Shown in pieces: positions 9,900 to 25,140 of a DNA stretch of 64,000 nucleotides (position 1 is the first letter of the stretch; each line of letters opens with the position of its first letter). Position numbers and translations under genes: made by a program. The DNA comes from Prochilodus magdalenae (Eukaryota; Chordata; Actinopteri; Characiformes; Prochilodontidae), in contig JAMWET010003116.1 in assembly GCA_024036415.1 (NCBI GenBank), forward strand, positions 186,001-250,000. The letters are read 5' to 3'. A model generated the notes under the pieces. It was not told where the DNA came from and searched no databases. It saw only the letters and a list, made by a program, of their open reading frames with translations.

Positions 9900-11224
9900 G
9901 CTGCACCTGCTCCATCTTTGCCTGAATTTGTGCTGTGTAGACCATGGCCAGCAAGCACAAGACAGGAGTGTTCCTGACCAGAGACTACAGGCCACTGGCT
10001 GCCGTGCAGGGGACTCTAATGGTAGCGTGCTTGCTTAGTGTGCGAGCAGTAGCGGGATCAATGCCTGTGTTCTTCAGGGTGGGCTTTTCTTTAGTGTCTC
10101 TTTTTTGTGTGCGTGTCATTTTAGAATCTGCACATTTTCCTGTCCTCTTTTGGAGGTGCAGAATTTGCATTTGAAGGAGGAATGACAGTGTTTGAGGTTC
10201 ACGGTATGTGCGTTCTGTGTACCGTACTATATATAATTAATAGGTCATCGGTATGAGCATACAGGACGACTGTGAAGAACGACCAGACCATCTTTTTTAC
10301 CTCCTGATCTGTTTTCCTGAAATTAAGTTCTGATTTCCACTCTCGTATTCCTCCTGGCATAAACTCAAGTCACGGTTTCAATTTCACACTCTCTTTCATG
10401 CCAGCTTGAATCGTGCAGGGAAAAAAAGAGAAAGCTCAAGGAGGATTAAACTATTGATCAAGGAGTTCCAAAAAATACCACTTCGCAAAGCTCCCTGGAA
10501 TACCTGCTCACTGGAACTTTCAGGGAAGATTATCTCCGACCTTAGATGACCAAACTGGAGCGTACTGAGCTCCACAAACCACTTCACCGAATACAGTCTA
10601 CTTACCGAGGTCAGGAAATGACCGCATACAACACTACAACTCATTTCTACACAGATGTAGTGTAAACAGACTGGCCAGTATATCAGAAACCCTGGCTCTG
10701 TAGCGCCCCTTTTCTGTAAAGGTAGAGAATGTCACCTTCTTAGTGCTGTGGAACGCAGCATTGTTTCTAAATGTTTTTCAGTCTTTAATGTCACATCACA
10801 GCCTGCAAATGTGAAGTTGAGAAAACAGATGATATTTCGGAAGACTGAATGAAAGGATAGGAAAAAGAAATCACTGAATGAACCAGATCCTGATTTACCA
10901 TGTCCAAGTAACAGGTAGATTGGCACAATGAAGCCATCTATCCACAAACACAGATTAGAATGATGATGGTATCTTTGCTGGGCAAGGCTGTATTACTACA
11001 GTAATTAATTGAATTTAATTAGTTGAAAACAGCTTTAGAACAGAAAGCATTCCTGACATTCACTGGCCCAAAATTCTCCGATCTCAGACCCCAATCTCGA
11101 GATAATAATCTCACTCAGCTTCATTCTTATCTGATAAGGTGAATCAGTTCAGATCAGCTTTAGATTCAGACGAGGTAAAAGAGCAGAAATTCTCATAATA
11201 CAAGTCAGTTTAAAAAGCAGCTGT
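9900..11224. other. No gene seen
   Basis: Open frames of 61-82 codons at 9944-10174 and 10396-10947 lack any domain signature. No recognisable repeat apart from short homopolymers. Confidence 0.3.
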
Positions 11225-11480
11225 GTTCCCAATAAAGTAACCAGGTACTGTAAGCAGAAGGTAGGTGTTTTTAATAAAGTGGCCAGTAAGTGAAAGCACA
11301 AGGTAGATGTTTCTGATAAAGTGGCCAGTTAGTGGAAACACATCATAGGTGTTTAATAAATTGATAAATTTGATAAATTGGAAGTACATTGCAAGATGTT
11401 TCCAGTAAATTGGCCAGATAGTGTAGGAAAAAGATAGGTGTTTCCAATAAATTGGCCAGTAAGTGGAAGAGAGTGTATGT
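11225..11480 (+). repeat. About 41-bp minisatellite, locus 1
   Basis: Five or six diverged copies of AATAAAGTGGCCAGTAAGTG followed by GAAGCACAAGGTAGGTGTTT-like sequence. The same unit forms a cleaner array at 14195-14525. Confidence 0.8.
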
Positions 11481-14190
11481 TCATGGCTGGTCAGTCACAG
11501 GGATGTAAATATGTGAGATCGATACCTCTTCAGGCAGGTCACAGTGCGATAAGCCTTCAACGGTGAAGCCACAAAGACCATCTGCTTGCAGCTCATCCAA
11601 GAGGAGCAAATCTCTCAGCAGGAGAAAAAAGTGAAGCAGAGAGAGAAAAAGAGAGAGCAAGAGAGAGAGAGAATCTCACCAAACCACAGTGAGTGGGTGT
11701 CTGGCTTTGAGAAGCCTTTTTGGTAGCACCTGTTAAAGCCCACACTTCTCCTCCATTCTGCACCAGCCTCTCGCTAATGAAGGCTGACGAGAAGCTGAGC
11801 TACAGGCTGAATGTGTAAAACGTGACTAATGTGCCTGTAGAGCCGTTATTATTCTGTCTGTGCTTATAACGCGCACAATTATCCTGATTCACGTGTACCA
11901 TTTACAGCAGTGCTTCACTATACATACATGTTCATCACCGTTACACTCTGTTCTATACCCATATCTATACTGACTAACTGCAATTACAACCACATTATAA
12001 CCACAAGTCCCTCCTACATTCACCTACAACAGTCAACTCATTCACAGACCACAAGCGGCTAGTCTACAGCTCCTGACTGCTGGAGTCCAGAGCTAAGAGC
12101 CTTCCTGTATGAAAGGGAAGGTTCAGCTGCGGTTCGGACACTGTTGGAGCTGCAACATGCCCAGATTTCCGGATTGCAAACAGTTAATGGGGGTAATAAA
12201 GCAGTGTTCACTGCCATTGTGCACAAGAGGACACGTTTTACATTTTATGCATACTCATGTTTGAGTATGTAGTGCACCCAGGCGCACTCAAGTTTTGAGA
12301 AACCAAAATTTCACTGCACACTTAGAACCGGACAAGGCAGGAGCTGGAACATGTCTGGAGCATGGATCTGGTGTTGGCTATGGTGGTCGTAGACCGAGAA
12401 ATGGAGGAATTTAACCCAAATCTGTTCAAACAGCCTCAATAAATACATATTGTATAGGAGGCCAGTGGCATGGACCACCCCTTACATATATTTTACTTAA
12501 TTATGTGTTTATTTGTTGGCGCTCCTCGCAGCCTTTAGAGTCCAGCTCAGTATGACCTGCATTCTCACAACACTGGTTCCTCACTTCCTGTTGTCATAGG
12601 GTGTACTAGCCTGCAGAATTCATGCTATTAAATAGTCGATTTCAGATAATTTCATATTGAAATCACAATTTAAGAGTGAAATTTTCAAATCACAAGAGCT
12701 GCAATTTTTTATTACAGCGGACACTATCAACAATAACAATATTAATAATGAATTAATAATAATAATAATAATGCTTTTAAAATGTATTTATTTAAAATTA
12801 CATTTTTATTTACAGATACATTGATTTATAAATCCGATTAGGAAAAATGTGAAACTAGTAACGCAGAGCTTGTGAAGCACCTGTAGATGAGATTAAACTG
12901 GCTTTGTCTGAACTCCAGTTTCAGCTTCCCACTTTGACAAACCTGTCTCTGTCTTCCTGTGGAGTCCCCCAGCATTGTCCCCATCATGACGGTCATGACG
13001 GTTCACCAGGCCCTGTTTTTCACGCTGTCTGCTCTTGAGTTCATGGCAGTATCATTTTACACCAGACCACCAGTTGCTGCTGATCCTTTTCCTCCTCTGA
13101 CACCAATGTAGTGAGTTTCCGACAACCTACTAGCTTAAACCAAGTTGCTGAGTGCGTGCAGAGTCCTGGCAAGCACAAAACCATGGAGGGCCTGTTCCTT
13201 AACAGCGAGTGTCCCTGTCATCCTCTGGGTCACTCTTTGCCACCGATGCTCCTCTGGCGTATTGTGGGATTCCTTATAGTGGTGCCAACAAATGCAACAC
13301 TTGGCCTGGCCCTTACACTCACACCACCTCATCACAGCTTAAGACATGAGGTGGAGTGATGGTTTAGGTATGCTATTAGCATCACGCTATTTTGTGTATT
13401 CCTTAGCTGCATTAGTCTGGTAGCTCCAGGGTTAAACCGCTTGGCTGTTCAACACTATCTGCGACAGTGGTGGTTGGGGGGCGGGGACTGTGAATATGAT
13501 GTCTTTGGTGAACTATGGCTTTCAAGGCAGCTGTAAATTGTACTTGGGTTTGTGAATTCAGTTAGCCAAGCGTTTATCTCGCTGATGGCCTTTTATCAGC
13601 CTGCCGTTTGTGCCAGGTAGCTGCCGTTTCCCAGCGTTCCTCTGTCCAGCTCGGTTTGATCCATGGCTGCTGCTGCCCGGCTGTGACACTGTGTCCTCAG
13701 CAGTAATTTCAGAGCCTCTCTGGGGACGTATTACGCTGATATAATTACCAGCCTGTAGACGAACACCACTGTTCTTGCCCATGTGGAGCATTCATCACGG
13801 CTGCTTCTGCCCGTGGCTTTCTGCGGCCGAGAGAAGCGTGGAGGGTGGGTAATGGGATTGCATGCCTAACAGAGACTGGCTTCATAATTCCTCTTCCTGC
13901 TGCATCCAGCCACTTTTATTCAGCCTCGCTGCCTTTATTTAGCTCCAGAGCTAGGAAGAGTGACGTCCATTTGGCACAGATAAGGGTTTTGTTGGTGTAC
14001 CTATTTCTGGTTTGGCAGACAGAGACGTTGTGACTATACCACTGTATAAATGCAAGGTCACTTAAGGTTATGAGGCTGGCAGAATAGGACAGGCACTTCT
14101 GCTTATCTGGACTTCATATGAGCCACTGTGACTAGAGCCTTTAGTTTGTGGGCATGGTTCAAAGCACCTGTACAGCGGGAATAAGTTCCA
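11481..14190. other. Unique sequence, no gene recognised
   Basis: Contains a GA-rich purine tract (about 11630-11675) and an AT-rich AAT repeat (12735-12772). A frame at 13111-13359 (82 codons) and another at 13558-13791 have no recognisable product. 13540-14040 is non-repetitive and rather GC-rich for the region. Confidence 0.3.
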
Positions 14191-14194
14191 GTAG

Positions 14195-14525
14195 TGCTCA
14201 GATGGGACATTCTAGTGGCCAGTGAGTAGTACAAGGAATGGGGTTTCCAATAAAGTGGCCAGTGAGTGGAAGCTATGGGCTTTTCAGTAAAGTGGCCAGT
14301 GAGTGGAAGCTATGGGCTTTTCAATAAAGTGGACAGTGAGTGGAAGCTATGGGCTTTTCAATAAAGTGGACAGTGGGTGGAAGCACAAGGTAGGTATTTC
14401 TAATATAGTGGCCAAGTTAGTGTAAGCACAAGGTAAGTGTTTCTAATAAAGTGGCCAGTGAGTGTAAACACAAGGTAAGTGTTTCCAATAAAGTGGCCAC
14501 TGAGTGGAAGCACAAGGTAGGTGTA
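14195..14525 (+). repeat. About 41-bp minisatellite, locus 2
   Basis: Eight or so copies of a unit containing CAATAAAGTGGCCAGTGAGTG and AAGCACAAGGTAGGTGTTTC; three central copies carry the variant AGCTATGGGCTTTT and are nearly identical, implying recent local homogenisation. The unit resembles a segment of the foldback element at 50666-51280 (AGAGTGGACAGTGAGTGGACAC at 51044). Confidence 0.85.
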
Positions 14526-15080
14526 GGCTGTCCATCCTCATCTTAGTACTCTGTGAGGAAGCCCTTTGTACTCACCATCAGAGATGGAGAGGAGAGAGTA
14601 ATACAGCCTCTCCAAACCACCACTGGGCTGTGTGGTGCTGTTGTTGCTGGAAGTGACATTTATGATAATGCTAATCTCATACGGTGGCAAATGCTAAAAT
14701 GGCCAGACAACAAAAGTAAATAAATAAAAAACTGATATCATTCGTCATAATCAGCCCACCATCTGCACAATCAGCCTTTGATTAATAATAAAATGAAGCT
14801 GGTTTATTTTGGGAACATTTAGCCTTCACAAAACTGAAGTACCGCTCATAAACAGGAACTCCTGACCAGTTAATAATCTCTAAATACCACATGTCCTGGG
14901 GATTAATGCCTGCAGTCCAGACGCTTTTGAGGTGATAATCCTAAATACTGACTACACAATAACTCACAGTATTTAATTCAGCCTGAACGCTTCTATATAC
15001 AACCATATACAACACATTCTCCATCCATCTGCTGAGCCGCCTCGCAATCCAAAGACCAATATAAGCAAGCACATAGATCT
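14526..15080. other. No feature recognised
   Basis: Unique AT-rich sequence between two tandem arrays. Confidence 0.3.
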
Positions 15081-15870
15081 TTGATTGTTTGTGGTTCTAT
15101 ATAGTGCTAAAAAGGTTCTATATGGAACCATATACATCACATTCTGCATCAATCTGTAGAGCCATCCCACAATGCAAAGAACATTCAAGCATGCAAATGG
15201 TGTTTTAGATGTTCATGGTTCTATATACCACCAAAAAGGTTCTACTGTATATAGAACCAGCCCTTTCAGCATGCAAAGAACAATTCAAGCATGTTTTTTT
15301 TTATAGAACCATATACGACACAATCTTAATCATTCTGTTGAACTGTTTTACCATGCAAAGAACCATTCAATCATTCTTTGGGTTTTCATGGTTCTATATA
15401 GAACCTTTGTGAAAAATTTTTGTTAGCACCAGAAATGTTCTATATGGTACCACATACAATACAACACATTCTCTGTCGATCTGTAGAGCCATTTCACCAT
15501 ACAAAGAACCATTCGAGCATGTGAATGGGTGTTCATGGTTCTATTTATAACCTTTGTAAAAATGGTTCTAAATACCGCCAGAACGGTTCTACAAGGAATC
15601 ACATACATCACATTCTACATCAGTTTGTAGAGTCATTTCATCATGCAAAGAGCCATTCAAGAAAACTTTCCAATGGTTCTTTGGGTGTTTGTGGTTCTAT
15701 ATAAAATTGTTTGTGAAAATGGTTCTATACAGCACCAAAAGGATTCTATATGGAACCATATTCATCACATTCTCCATCAGTTTGTGGAGCCATTTCACAA
15801 TGCAAATAACCATGTAAGTATGCAAATGGTTCTTTGGGTGTTCATGGTTCTGTACGAGGATCAAATTCTA
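15080..15870 (+). repeat. About 160-bp satellite (GGTTCTATA family)
   Basis: About five imperfect tandem copies of a 150-165-base unit: GGTTCTATATAGAACC, then GTGAAAATGGTTCTA, TATGGAACCATATACATCAC, CTGTAGAGCCATTTCAC, TGCAAAGAACCATTCAAGCA and a variable TTGGGTGTTCATGGTTC. GGTTCTATATAGAACC is itself palindromic. Open frames within it carry the repeat in translation and are not genes. A related segment occurs at 54700-55110. Confidence 0.85.
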
Positions 15871-15879
15871 GTAAAATGT

Positions 15880-17575
15880 CTCCTTCAAAAACATTAGCGG
15901 GGGTCTGGACTGAAGGTTCCAAATCTACCCTTTTCACAGTAAACTGTCTGTGATGTAAGAAGAGGTTCTCTTATGCAGAACTAGGATGGCTAAAAGCTCA
16001 TCATTCCATAGACGTCAGACGTCAGTATTCCAGTTATAAGCTGATGTTTTTCTCTACTTGTGTGACTGTGTTCCTCTCAGGATAGGTCTGTTTATTTCTC
16101 CCTCTTTGTTATTCTCTTACGTGAGCTTACTTCCAGCAACCCCAAGAAAAAATAGCTGTTATTACAATCCAACTTGTTTGCCTTGCAATTATAGCCCATC
16201 TGTGAGGCTGTCTGTGGGCTTGTTTTAGTCTGGCTGGGCTGAAAACAGCATTAATTCTGCTCAGTAATGGTTCAGCAGTGAAGACTTTACCGCACCCACC
16301 ATAAAAGACTATTTCTGTATGTGTAAAGACGAGAACGGCACCACACAAACCCGCAAAGTGGCCGGCATCTCTCCAAACACTACTCTCCACGATTCTAAAG
16401 ACTCTGAACTTGATCACTAGGAAGGTACAGTATACGGTTCTGGATAATCATTGTTGAAATTTGTACTCAGCAACACAACAAATGCATCCCTCCCTTCAGA
16501 GCTCCTTCAGACGTTCCGGCCCCCAGATTCATGGACGCTAAGCCAGCAAACTTACTACTGGTTCTGCTGCTATGCTAATCAGTTTCTATCACAAACATTT
16601 GGAACAAATCAGTACTGAGCGATGGGTTCTGTGAAACAGCAAGAATAAATTTTTCCATCTCACCCTAAATGGAGCTGTAGGTACATTATGGTATCTCAGC
16701 TGCTTGTTCGAATCCTTCCATTCCGTGATGCAGCAGATGCATTTTGACATCTAAGACTCTTGTTTCCCTGTGTTCAGGAGCCTCAGCTCCTTAAACTTTT
16801 ATTTTCTGGCAGACTCTGAATCTGATCACATAGGAAAACTTACATTCGGCCGTGGTGGTGACCGTTTCTGACCAGCGAGAGCAGGTACAGTGGCTGTAGT
16901 GGCTGTGTTAGCTATGTGGCTAATGTTAGCAGGCTATGAAAGGTGTCAAATCATTCAAGTAATGTTTGTAAGGACAGCACTGCCGTGCACTGCAGTGAAG
17001 GGTTACTTTAAGGTTTTGAGAGACAGGGCTGCAAAAACAGTATCTGGTGAAAAGTCTACCCTGATTCTGATAGGTCAGAGGAATCAGCTAATGCTCAACT
17101 CAGGCTCAACACAGGAACTGACTAACATTGTTCATTACTAGGCAGTACATAGCAAATTCATGCAAGAGCCTGGAGATAAACACAGTAGGCAGACAGCCCA
17201 TTTAACACATCTTCCATCTTGGCAGGAGGGTGAAGGCACTTTTCTAAAACAGATACAATCATTGGCTAAAGCTAATTTCAGTCTGCTACATCCTGAAATC
17301 CATTATGCTACACATTTCACTTGGAGTCTGTGACAGGTAAAGTGTCCTGTCTTTCTCATTCTGACCTTCAACAAAAAAACCATCACTCTTATCTGCACAG
17401 TTTAGCCACCAGCATGTGTGCATGTGTGTGTGTGTCTGTGGGTGTGGGTGTGCATGTTGGGTAAAAGAAAAAGTGAAGATTTAATATGTGCAATTTATAG
17501 AAAGCACCCTTACATATGTGTAGTTTAATGGATTATTGGATTATTACATCATACACTCATCTTCAAATTAACAGA
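15880..17575. other. Unique sequence; possible conserved block
   Basis: No gene found. 16120-16440 is non-repetitive with TTGCAATTATAG and AGCATTAATTCTG homeodomain-like AT cores; the 96-codon minus frame over it has no domain. A GT-rich tract lies at 17417-17457. AGACGTCAGACGTCAG at 16010-16025 holds two overlapping half-CRE motifs. Confidence 0.3.
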
Positions 17576-17850
17576 TGCCCCAAGAAGGAGGAAGATAAAG
17601 GTTACCAGGAACAATAAATGATGACGAGCAGTGATGTCATCCATGAGTCATCCTGTTAGTCCCAGCACAATTAGCATAAGGCTGCAAAGCGTTACCACGG
17701 CTGTCCTTAACACCACATCAGTGTCACCAAAGACTGCAATGGTGTCGTTCCACACTTTCATGGAGTAACTCAGAATGGCAGCGTGGCACTTCAGTGACGA
17801 GTCTTACTTTTGTCCTGGACAAACTGATTTGTGATATACCTGCTCATCCG
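17576..17850 (+). mobile_element. Non-autonomous Tc1-derived element (family B), 5' half
   Basis: Starts with GGAAGATAAAGGTTACCAGG (about 17590-17610), the inverted complement of the end of the copy at 47455-47895, so it is the left terminal inverted repeat. From 17700 it matches the start of the transposase-derived core seen at 44500-44620 (GTCCT..ACACCACATCAGTGTC, then TTTCATGGAGTAACTCAGAA). Truncated at about 17850. Confidence 0.7.
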
Positions 17851-18396
17851 CTAATCAGTACTAGTGTGTGTTTTCTATTACAGTAAAGTTTTCGGGCACA
17901 TTTAAAGCTGAAACAGATCTGTAATAAAGCGTTTGTGGATCCAGTGCCTGGCGGTTGTATTTGTGATGCATTTAGGGATTTATTTGTATGTTTGGAAAAT
18001 GAACTCATTAATAGAGAATAATCTTGGGCTAGATTCTGGGTCAGCATCCAATAGTTTTTTTTTTAAAGAGGGCATTAGAATATTCCCCTCCTGAGGAACA
18101 GACCCAATTACCTCTCAGGTTTCTCATTTCTTCTCATACTAGCGCCAGGCCCCAGAGGATGGGAATGTGCTAACATGGCTGAGACTGATATGTTTTCCGT
18201 TCTGACCACTCAGATTTTTATCTGTAACAACTTCTTTTGAAATTCCCACACGTTATTATCTCTGATCACATCTGACTGTGTTTGGAATATATTACATTAT
18301 ATTAAAACATCTTTAGCCGACAGGGAACTGGATCATATTAACAAATCAGACATCATGAAGGAGGCCGACCAACCTGTTTTCTCAATTCTGTTTACC
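17851..18396. other. No feature recognised
   Basis: Unique sequence with a T-rich run at 18054-18064; no coding or repeat signal. Confidence 0.3.
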
Positions 18397-18440
18397 AATT
18401 CTGGAATACTGGATATTGGGAATATTGAAATATCACCAAT
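18397..18440 (+). repeat. Direct repeat flanking the Tc1 remnant, left copy
   Basis: About 44 bases beginning AATTCTGGAATACTGGATA and ending TATCACCA; repeated in the same orientation at 19984-20028 with only a few mismatches. Confidence 0.9.
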
Positions 18441-18460
18441 ACTATATATATATATATATA

Positions 18461-20684
<2,224 letters not shown>

Positions 20685-21186
20685 ACCGTCATTTTGGAAC
20701 AGCCACCCCAAAACTGTTCCCACAAAGTTGGGATCATGAAATTGTCCAGAATCTGAAGTACTAAGAGTTCCTCTCACTGGAACAAAGGAGCCAAGTCCAA
20801 CTGTTCTTGAGCTGATCTGAAGGCTACATGAGTTTTGGGGGTCTGTAGTGATTGACTCTTCAGAAAATTGGCGACCACTATTTGCCATTGTCATTCTACA
20901 TGGCATACCACTTTGTGGCTAATTTGCTGTTGTTCCCAAATGCTTTCACTTTGTTATAATCCCACTGACAGTGGGATTTTATGACATTTTATGACTGGAC
21001 TCCTATCATGGTACCACGCTGGAATTTACTGAGCTCCTGAGAGCGACCCATTCTCTCACTAATTTCTGTAGAAGCAGTCTGCATGACTAGGTGCTTGGTT
21101 TTATACACCTGTGGCCATGGAAGTGATTGGAACACCTGAATTCAATGATTGGGATGGGTGAGGAAATACTTTTGTCAAGTAGTGTA
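20685..21186 (+). mobile_element. Tc1-like DNA element fragment with terminal end
   Basis: Begins inside the element (AAACTGTTCCCACAAAGTTG) and runs to CCTGTGGCCATGGAAGTG, ATTGGAACACCTGAATTC and the end AAATACTTTTGTCAAGTAGTGTA. I recognise this order from a common fish DNA transposon family; 1376-1765 appears to be the other half of the same family. Transposase, on the minus strand, is too decayed to read. Confidence 0.65.
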
Positions 21187-22286
21187 CTCTGCGGTTTGTG
21201 TTCATGAGCAGAAGAACTGCATATTTGTAACATACTGAATTGCATTAACATTCAAAAAGAGAATAAAAAGTGCAGAACACATCAAAGGCATGATACTGGA
21301 ATTCCCCGTTTGGGCTCCTGTCAGGTAAATGTGCAGGCCACACCATTTACCGGAACAGAATGCTCCTCCAACCAGTTCTGGACAACTCAATGGCACAGTG
21401 CATTATCCTGCTAGAATTACCCATCATTGTGGGGTACATGAAGTCCATGAAGAGCTGAATATAGTCACCAAGTAGTGAAACATAGTGGCCACTGGTCAAT
21501 GACGTGTTTAGTCATTCCATGGGTTCATGGGGTCTGCACCACACACACCCACATCGCCCCAAAACTGGTCCACTCCTACCACATCCGGTATCTGAGTTAG
21601 CAAACCTCACAAAACCCAGGGCAGCCACTGTGTGTGGTAATTCTTTCTATGATTTACTCCTGGTACACATGTGCCTATGGGAATGTTAAAAGCTCCGATA
21701 GTTCACACGGATGTTTTCAAGTTATCCCATAACAACGCTTCATCGTCAGTTTTCATACTGATATCACATGACTTTTGGTATCTCAGTGTGAGTTAGATGG
21801 CACACGTAAAAAGATGCAGAGTAAACGGTCAGTGTCTTTAGAGAAACCAGCCTATTGAACAGTCATGTGTGTGAATTCGTTATCATCACATTTATGAATT
21901 ACAAGACAGTTTTAGTGCCGGCTAGTAATTACTGCTGCTTGTAACAGTCCCAGCTACTTTATCTCCATACAACGGATCCTGCAACGAGCAGGAATTCTGC
22001 ACTGTGATCTGAATAGGTTTAAAACATGTGCTCATAAACATGGCCATTCATCAGAGCTAATGACCCCCTGGCTGTAAGTAGGATCCCAGTGCTGTGGGGT
22101 TTTATTGATTAAGCCTGGTCCACAGCAGCCTGCAAAGATTCTGCTTTTGTTTGCATGGCAGTATCGTGTTTGTATTGGAACCTACTTAATCTTGGTTTTA
22201 ATCCCATCAGTCACGCTTTAAATTATCAGATCAAAAACCTCTCTAATCTCAGAGTGCACCTCCGCAAGACGTATGGAGGCTCCAGA
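21187..22286. other. No feature recognised
   Basis: Unique sequence; small open frames (61-64 codons) without domains. Confidence 0.3.
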
Positions 22287-22570
22287 GTTCCTATTGAGGT
22301 GAAGGTATTAATGGGGAGTTTGTGCTGCAGTAACAGCCTCTACTATGCTGACAAGACTTTAGTCAGGTCAGATACTGATTTTGGAACATTGCTGTAAGGA
22401 TTTGATTGAGCATTATTGGGGTCAGGTACTGATGTTGAACATTGCTGTGAAGATCAGGCTGAGTATTAGTGAGGTCAGGTATTGTGGAACATTGTTGTGA
22501 GAGTTTGATTGAACATTTGTAAGGTCATGCACAGAAATTGGAACATTGTTGTGAGTGAGGTACTGATGTG
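22287..22570 (+). repeat. About 52-bp tandem array from a transposon piece
   Basis: From 22381 about 3.5 copies of a 50-54-base unit: GGAACATTGCTGTAAGGATT, TGATTGAGCATTATTGGG and GTCAGGTACTGATGTT. The bases just before (22287-22380) match the neighbouring part of the same DNA-transposon family. A single inverted copy of the unit sits at 43688-43752, showing that the unit pre-existed as part of a dispersed element. Confidence 0.75.
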
Positions 22571-24718
22571 TGCCATGTCTCTTTGCTAGCTGTAGTGATG
22601 TACAGACCAATACCCAAATATCAAGATGTCCGATCTGTGGAACCTTCATTTGTTTTCTGGAGGTGGTGGATGCGATTATTAGTTTTGGAACAGCTATACT
22701 CTATAGCTACAGTCCTAGGGTTGTCACAATGATTAAACAACAGATTGGGATTTAAGATAAGGAATTAGGATGTGTCTCCAAGAACGAGGAAACAATTTGC
22801 TGGTTTAAAATTTGGCACAAATTTGTACAGTTTGACTCTTTATAGTACAATTCATTTAATAAAGCAGGTAAAAATGTATCATATTTATTGCTGTAGTTTT
22901 AGGGTGAATTTGGTGAAATTTGACCTGAACAGTGTGTAAGTATTAGGAAAAACAGTAATGCCACTGCTGAAAGTCCATCACACATGTTCTAGATAATGAC
23001 AAACTGAATAATCCATGAAAAGATATCTTTCATTCTAGCAATGCAATTTTTTGTCCTACAATTTTGATGGAATTCAAATTGACCTCCAGGTCAGAGTAAA
23101 AGATGAGTGCCCACATCCAGGCGAATAAATTCCTCTATCCTAGCGACTGCTAGACCACATGACTTAGAAAAACATACAACTATCCTGTTCTAACATGACC
23201 CAAAATATAAGGTAAAAACTCAGGGATTAATAATTGATGTCAAATATCTTATGCCATATCTCCGCAAGCTGGCCACACACAGTCCCCATGAACCTGCACT
23301 GTGAGGTTGGGTGTCAAATGCATTATACATTAGCGTAAAACCTCATTCTAGTTCCAGAAGTTCCTCATGTATTTTTCAGTCCGAACACTCAGCTAGATTA
23401 TATATTCCGGGCAGACACGTGTGAAACACATTGTTTAGGGCGAGTACATGCGGTGCTGCTTCTAACAGGCTTTATAAATGCATTCATCCGGCCGAAGGGA
23501 ACCCTGCCCCACTTTCTGCAGTCTGTGGCCATATTTCTCTGTCTGAACATGTTAGCATGCAGCTAATCACGCTGCTCTGCCGTGTAGCAGGACGCTTGTT
23601 GGAGCCATTTCGCACGTGTGGATTTCCCAGGAGGCTTCCGAACTTGTGCAGTTCATTCCCATGAGCCTCTAAATGATCCGACCGCAGTTAAAACACAAAG
23701 CTGTTGCTAATTAATCATAGCTAGCTCGCTTTTGAATGATTAATGAAGGTACATTTTCAAGTACCTTTGGCTTAACTGACGTATGTGTGAAGTTTCCACA
23801 CGTATGTTCGGTAAATATGCTCCTCCTGGCCTCCAGCCGCTTCTCCATCTGCTTTACGTGTTGTTGATTTCTTGGGAGATTTGACTTCATATAAAGAGTA
23901 ATTTGGTCCCGAATGGAAACCTCAAGGTTAACGGTTCCATGTTATTGTGGGGGTCCAAACATACTTCCTCTAAACGTCCCAGTAGAAGCACATGAGTAGA
24001 CGCCTAATATGTCTGAAGGTTCCATATTTAGACTTATTCCCTTAAGCTTCTCCTCAGAAAAGGAGAACAAGTCATGGTGACCTTCAAATAGCAAGCGGAT
24101 GGACTGTATTAGAATGTACTCATCAGCACCTATAACAGACTTTACCCTGAACTCTATAAGCACTGTGCACTGTTTATACATGCAGCACTATGCTAAATGT
24201 ATTACACAGTTCTTGACTTGCTTTTCAAATGAGTAATAAAATTGTTTCACAATTTCAATAATGTTAAATTCATTTCGTATTTATTCATTGCATCAGTACA
24301 GTCAAATTTTTCTAGATATCAATCCAATAATTATTTAATCAATCAATTCCTTTGTAACCTTATGAACCTTAAGCTTATAATAATAATTAAAAAAATAATA
24401 ACCATCAATATTATAATAATAATAAAAGTATAATCGTTTTTTTATTATTATTGTCATTGTCATTATCATTATCATTATCATGATCGTTATCGCTGTCGTT
24501 GTTGTTGTGGTTGTTGTGTGTTGTGGTTTTACTGAAGATTCCTTCAGTACTCAAACAGTAGTGTAAATCTCTACACTAATTACTCTGAATTATACAGAAG
24601 CTACAAATAAATATTCTTGAATCATATAGATAAATTTAAAAGACATGATTAAATATGTCCCATGAATTATCAAAAGACCTTTATTATATACACCACTTTA
24701 GATTATGTAATAACCTCT
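22571..24718. other. Unique, AT-rich, no gene recognised
   Basis: Microsatellite-like stretches at 24340-24435 (AAT-rich) and 24445-24525 (CATTAT, then GTCGTTGTTGTTG). Frames at 23431-23664 and 23942-24181 carry no domain signature. Confidence 0.3.
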
Positions 24719-24876
24719 TTGAGTTATTCACCATCTACTATGAATTATTCTATAGCAATTTTGAATTATTCACTAATTATTCATATTAATTATTCAGCAA
24801 CTACTATGTCTTAATCAGTATCCACTATTAATTATTCAGCATCTACCATAATTTAATCAGTATTTACAGTAAAATT
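24719..24876 (+). repeat. 21-bp minisatellite, locus 2
   Basis: Six to seven decayed copies of the ACTATGAATTATTCAGCAT unit, more diverged than at the other loci. Confidence 0.8.
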
Positions 24877-24879
24877 ATT

Positions 24880-25140
24880 GTGATTGTTCTAATAAAGTGT
24901 TCTTGCTATACCACTATTGGTTCCCCAGAAAGCTTTTTACTAGTCTGAAGTTAGAAGAATTTTTTTAAGTAACTTCTAAAGCTTCTAGGGAGAACTGGTG
25001 AAGTGATATGGAACCTTTAGAATGTCTTTCTTCACTATCCAGAAGTGGTTCTTCTATGACATCACTTAAAGAACCTCATGTGGAACCTTCTGTAGTCTAA
25101 GGCATTACGTGTGGACCCACATATAGACCTTTTGAGTTGT
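24880..25140 (+). repeat. GAACC-rich repeat fragment
   Basis: Segments such as GGAACCTTTAGAATG, AAGTGGTTCTTCTATGAC and AAAGAACCTCATGTGGAACC belong to the same loose GGTTCT/AGAACC class as 61750-62790. Boundaries uncertain. Confidence 0.45.

Noticed and set aside
13111..13359. 82-codon frame with a hydrophobic segment
   Set aside because: Opposite-strand frame over the same DNA is equally open; no domain or exon signals.
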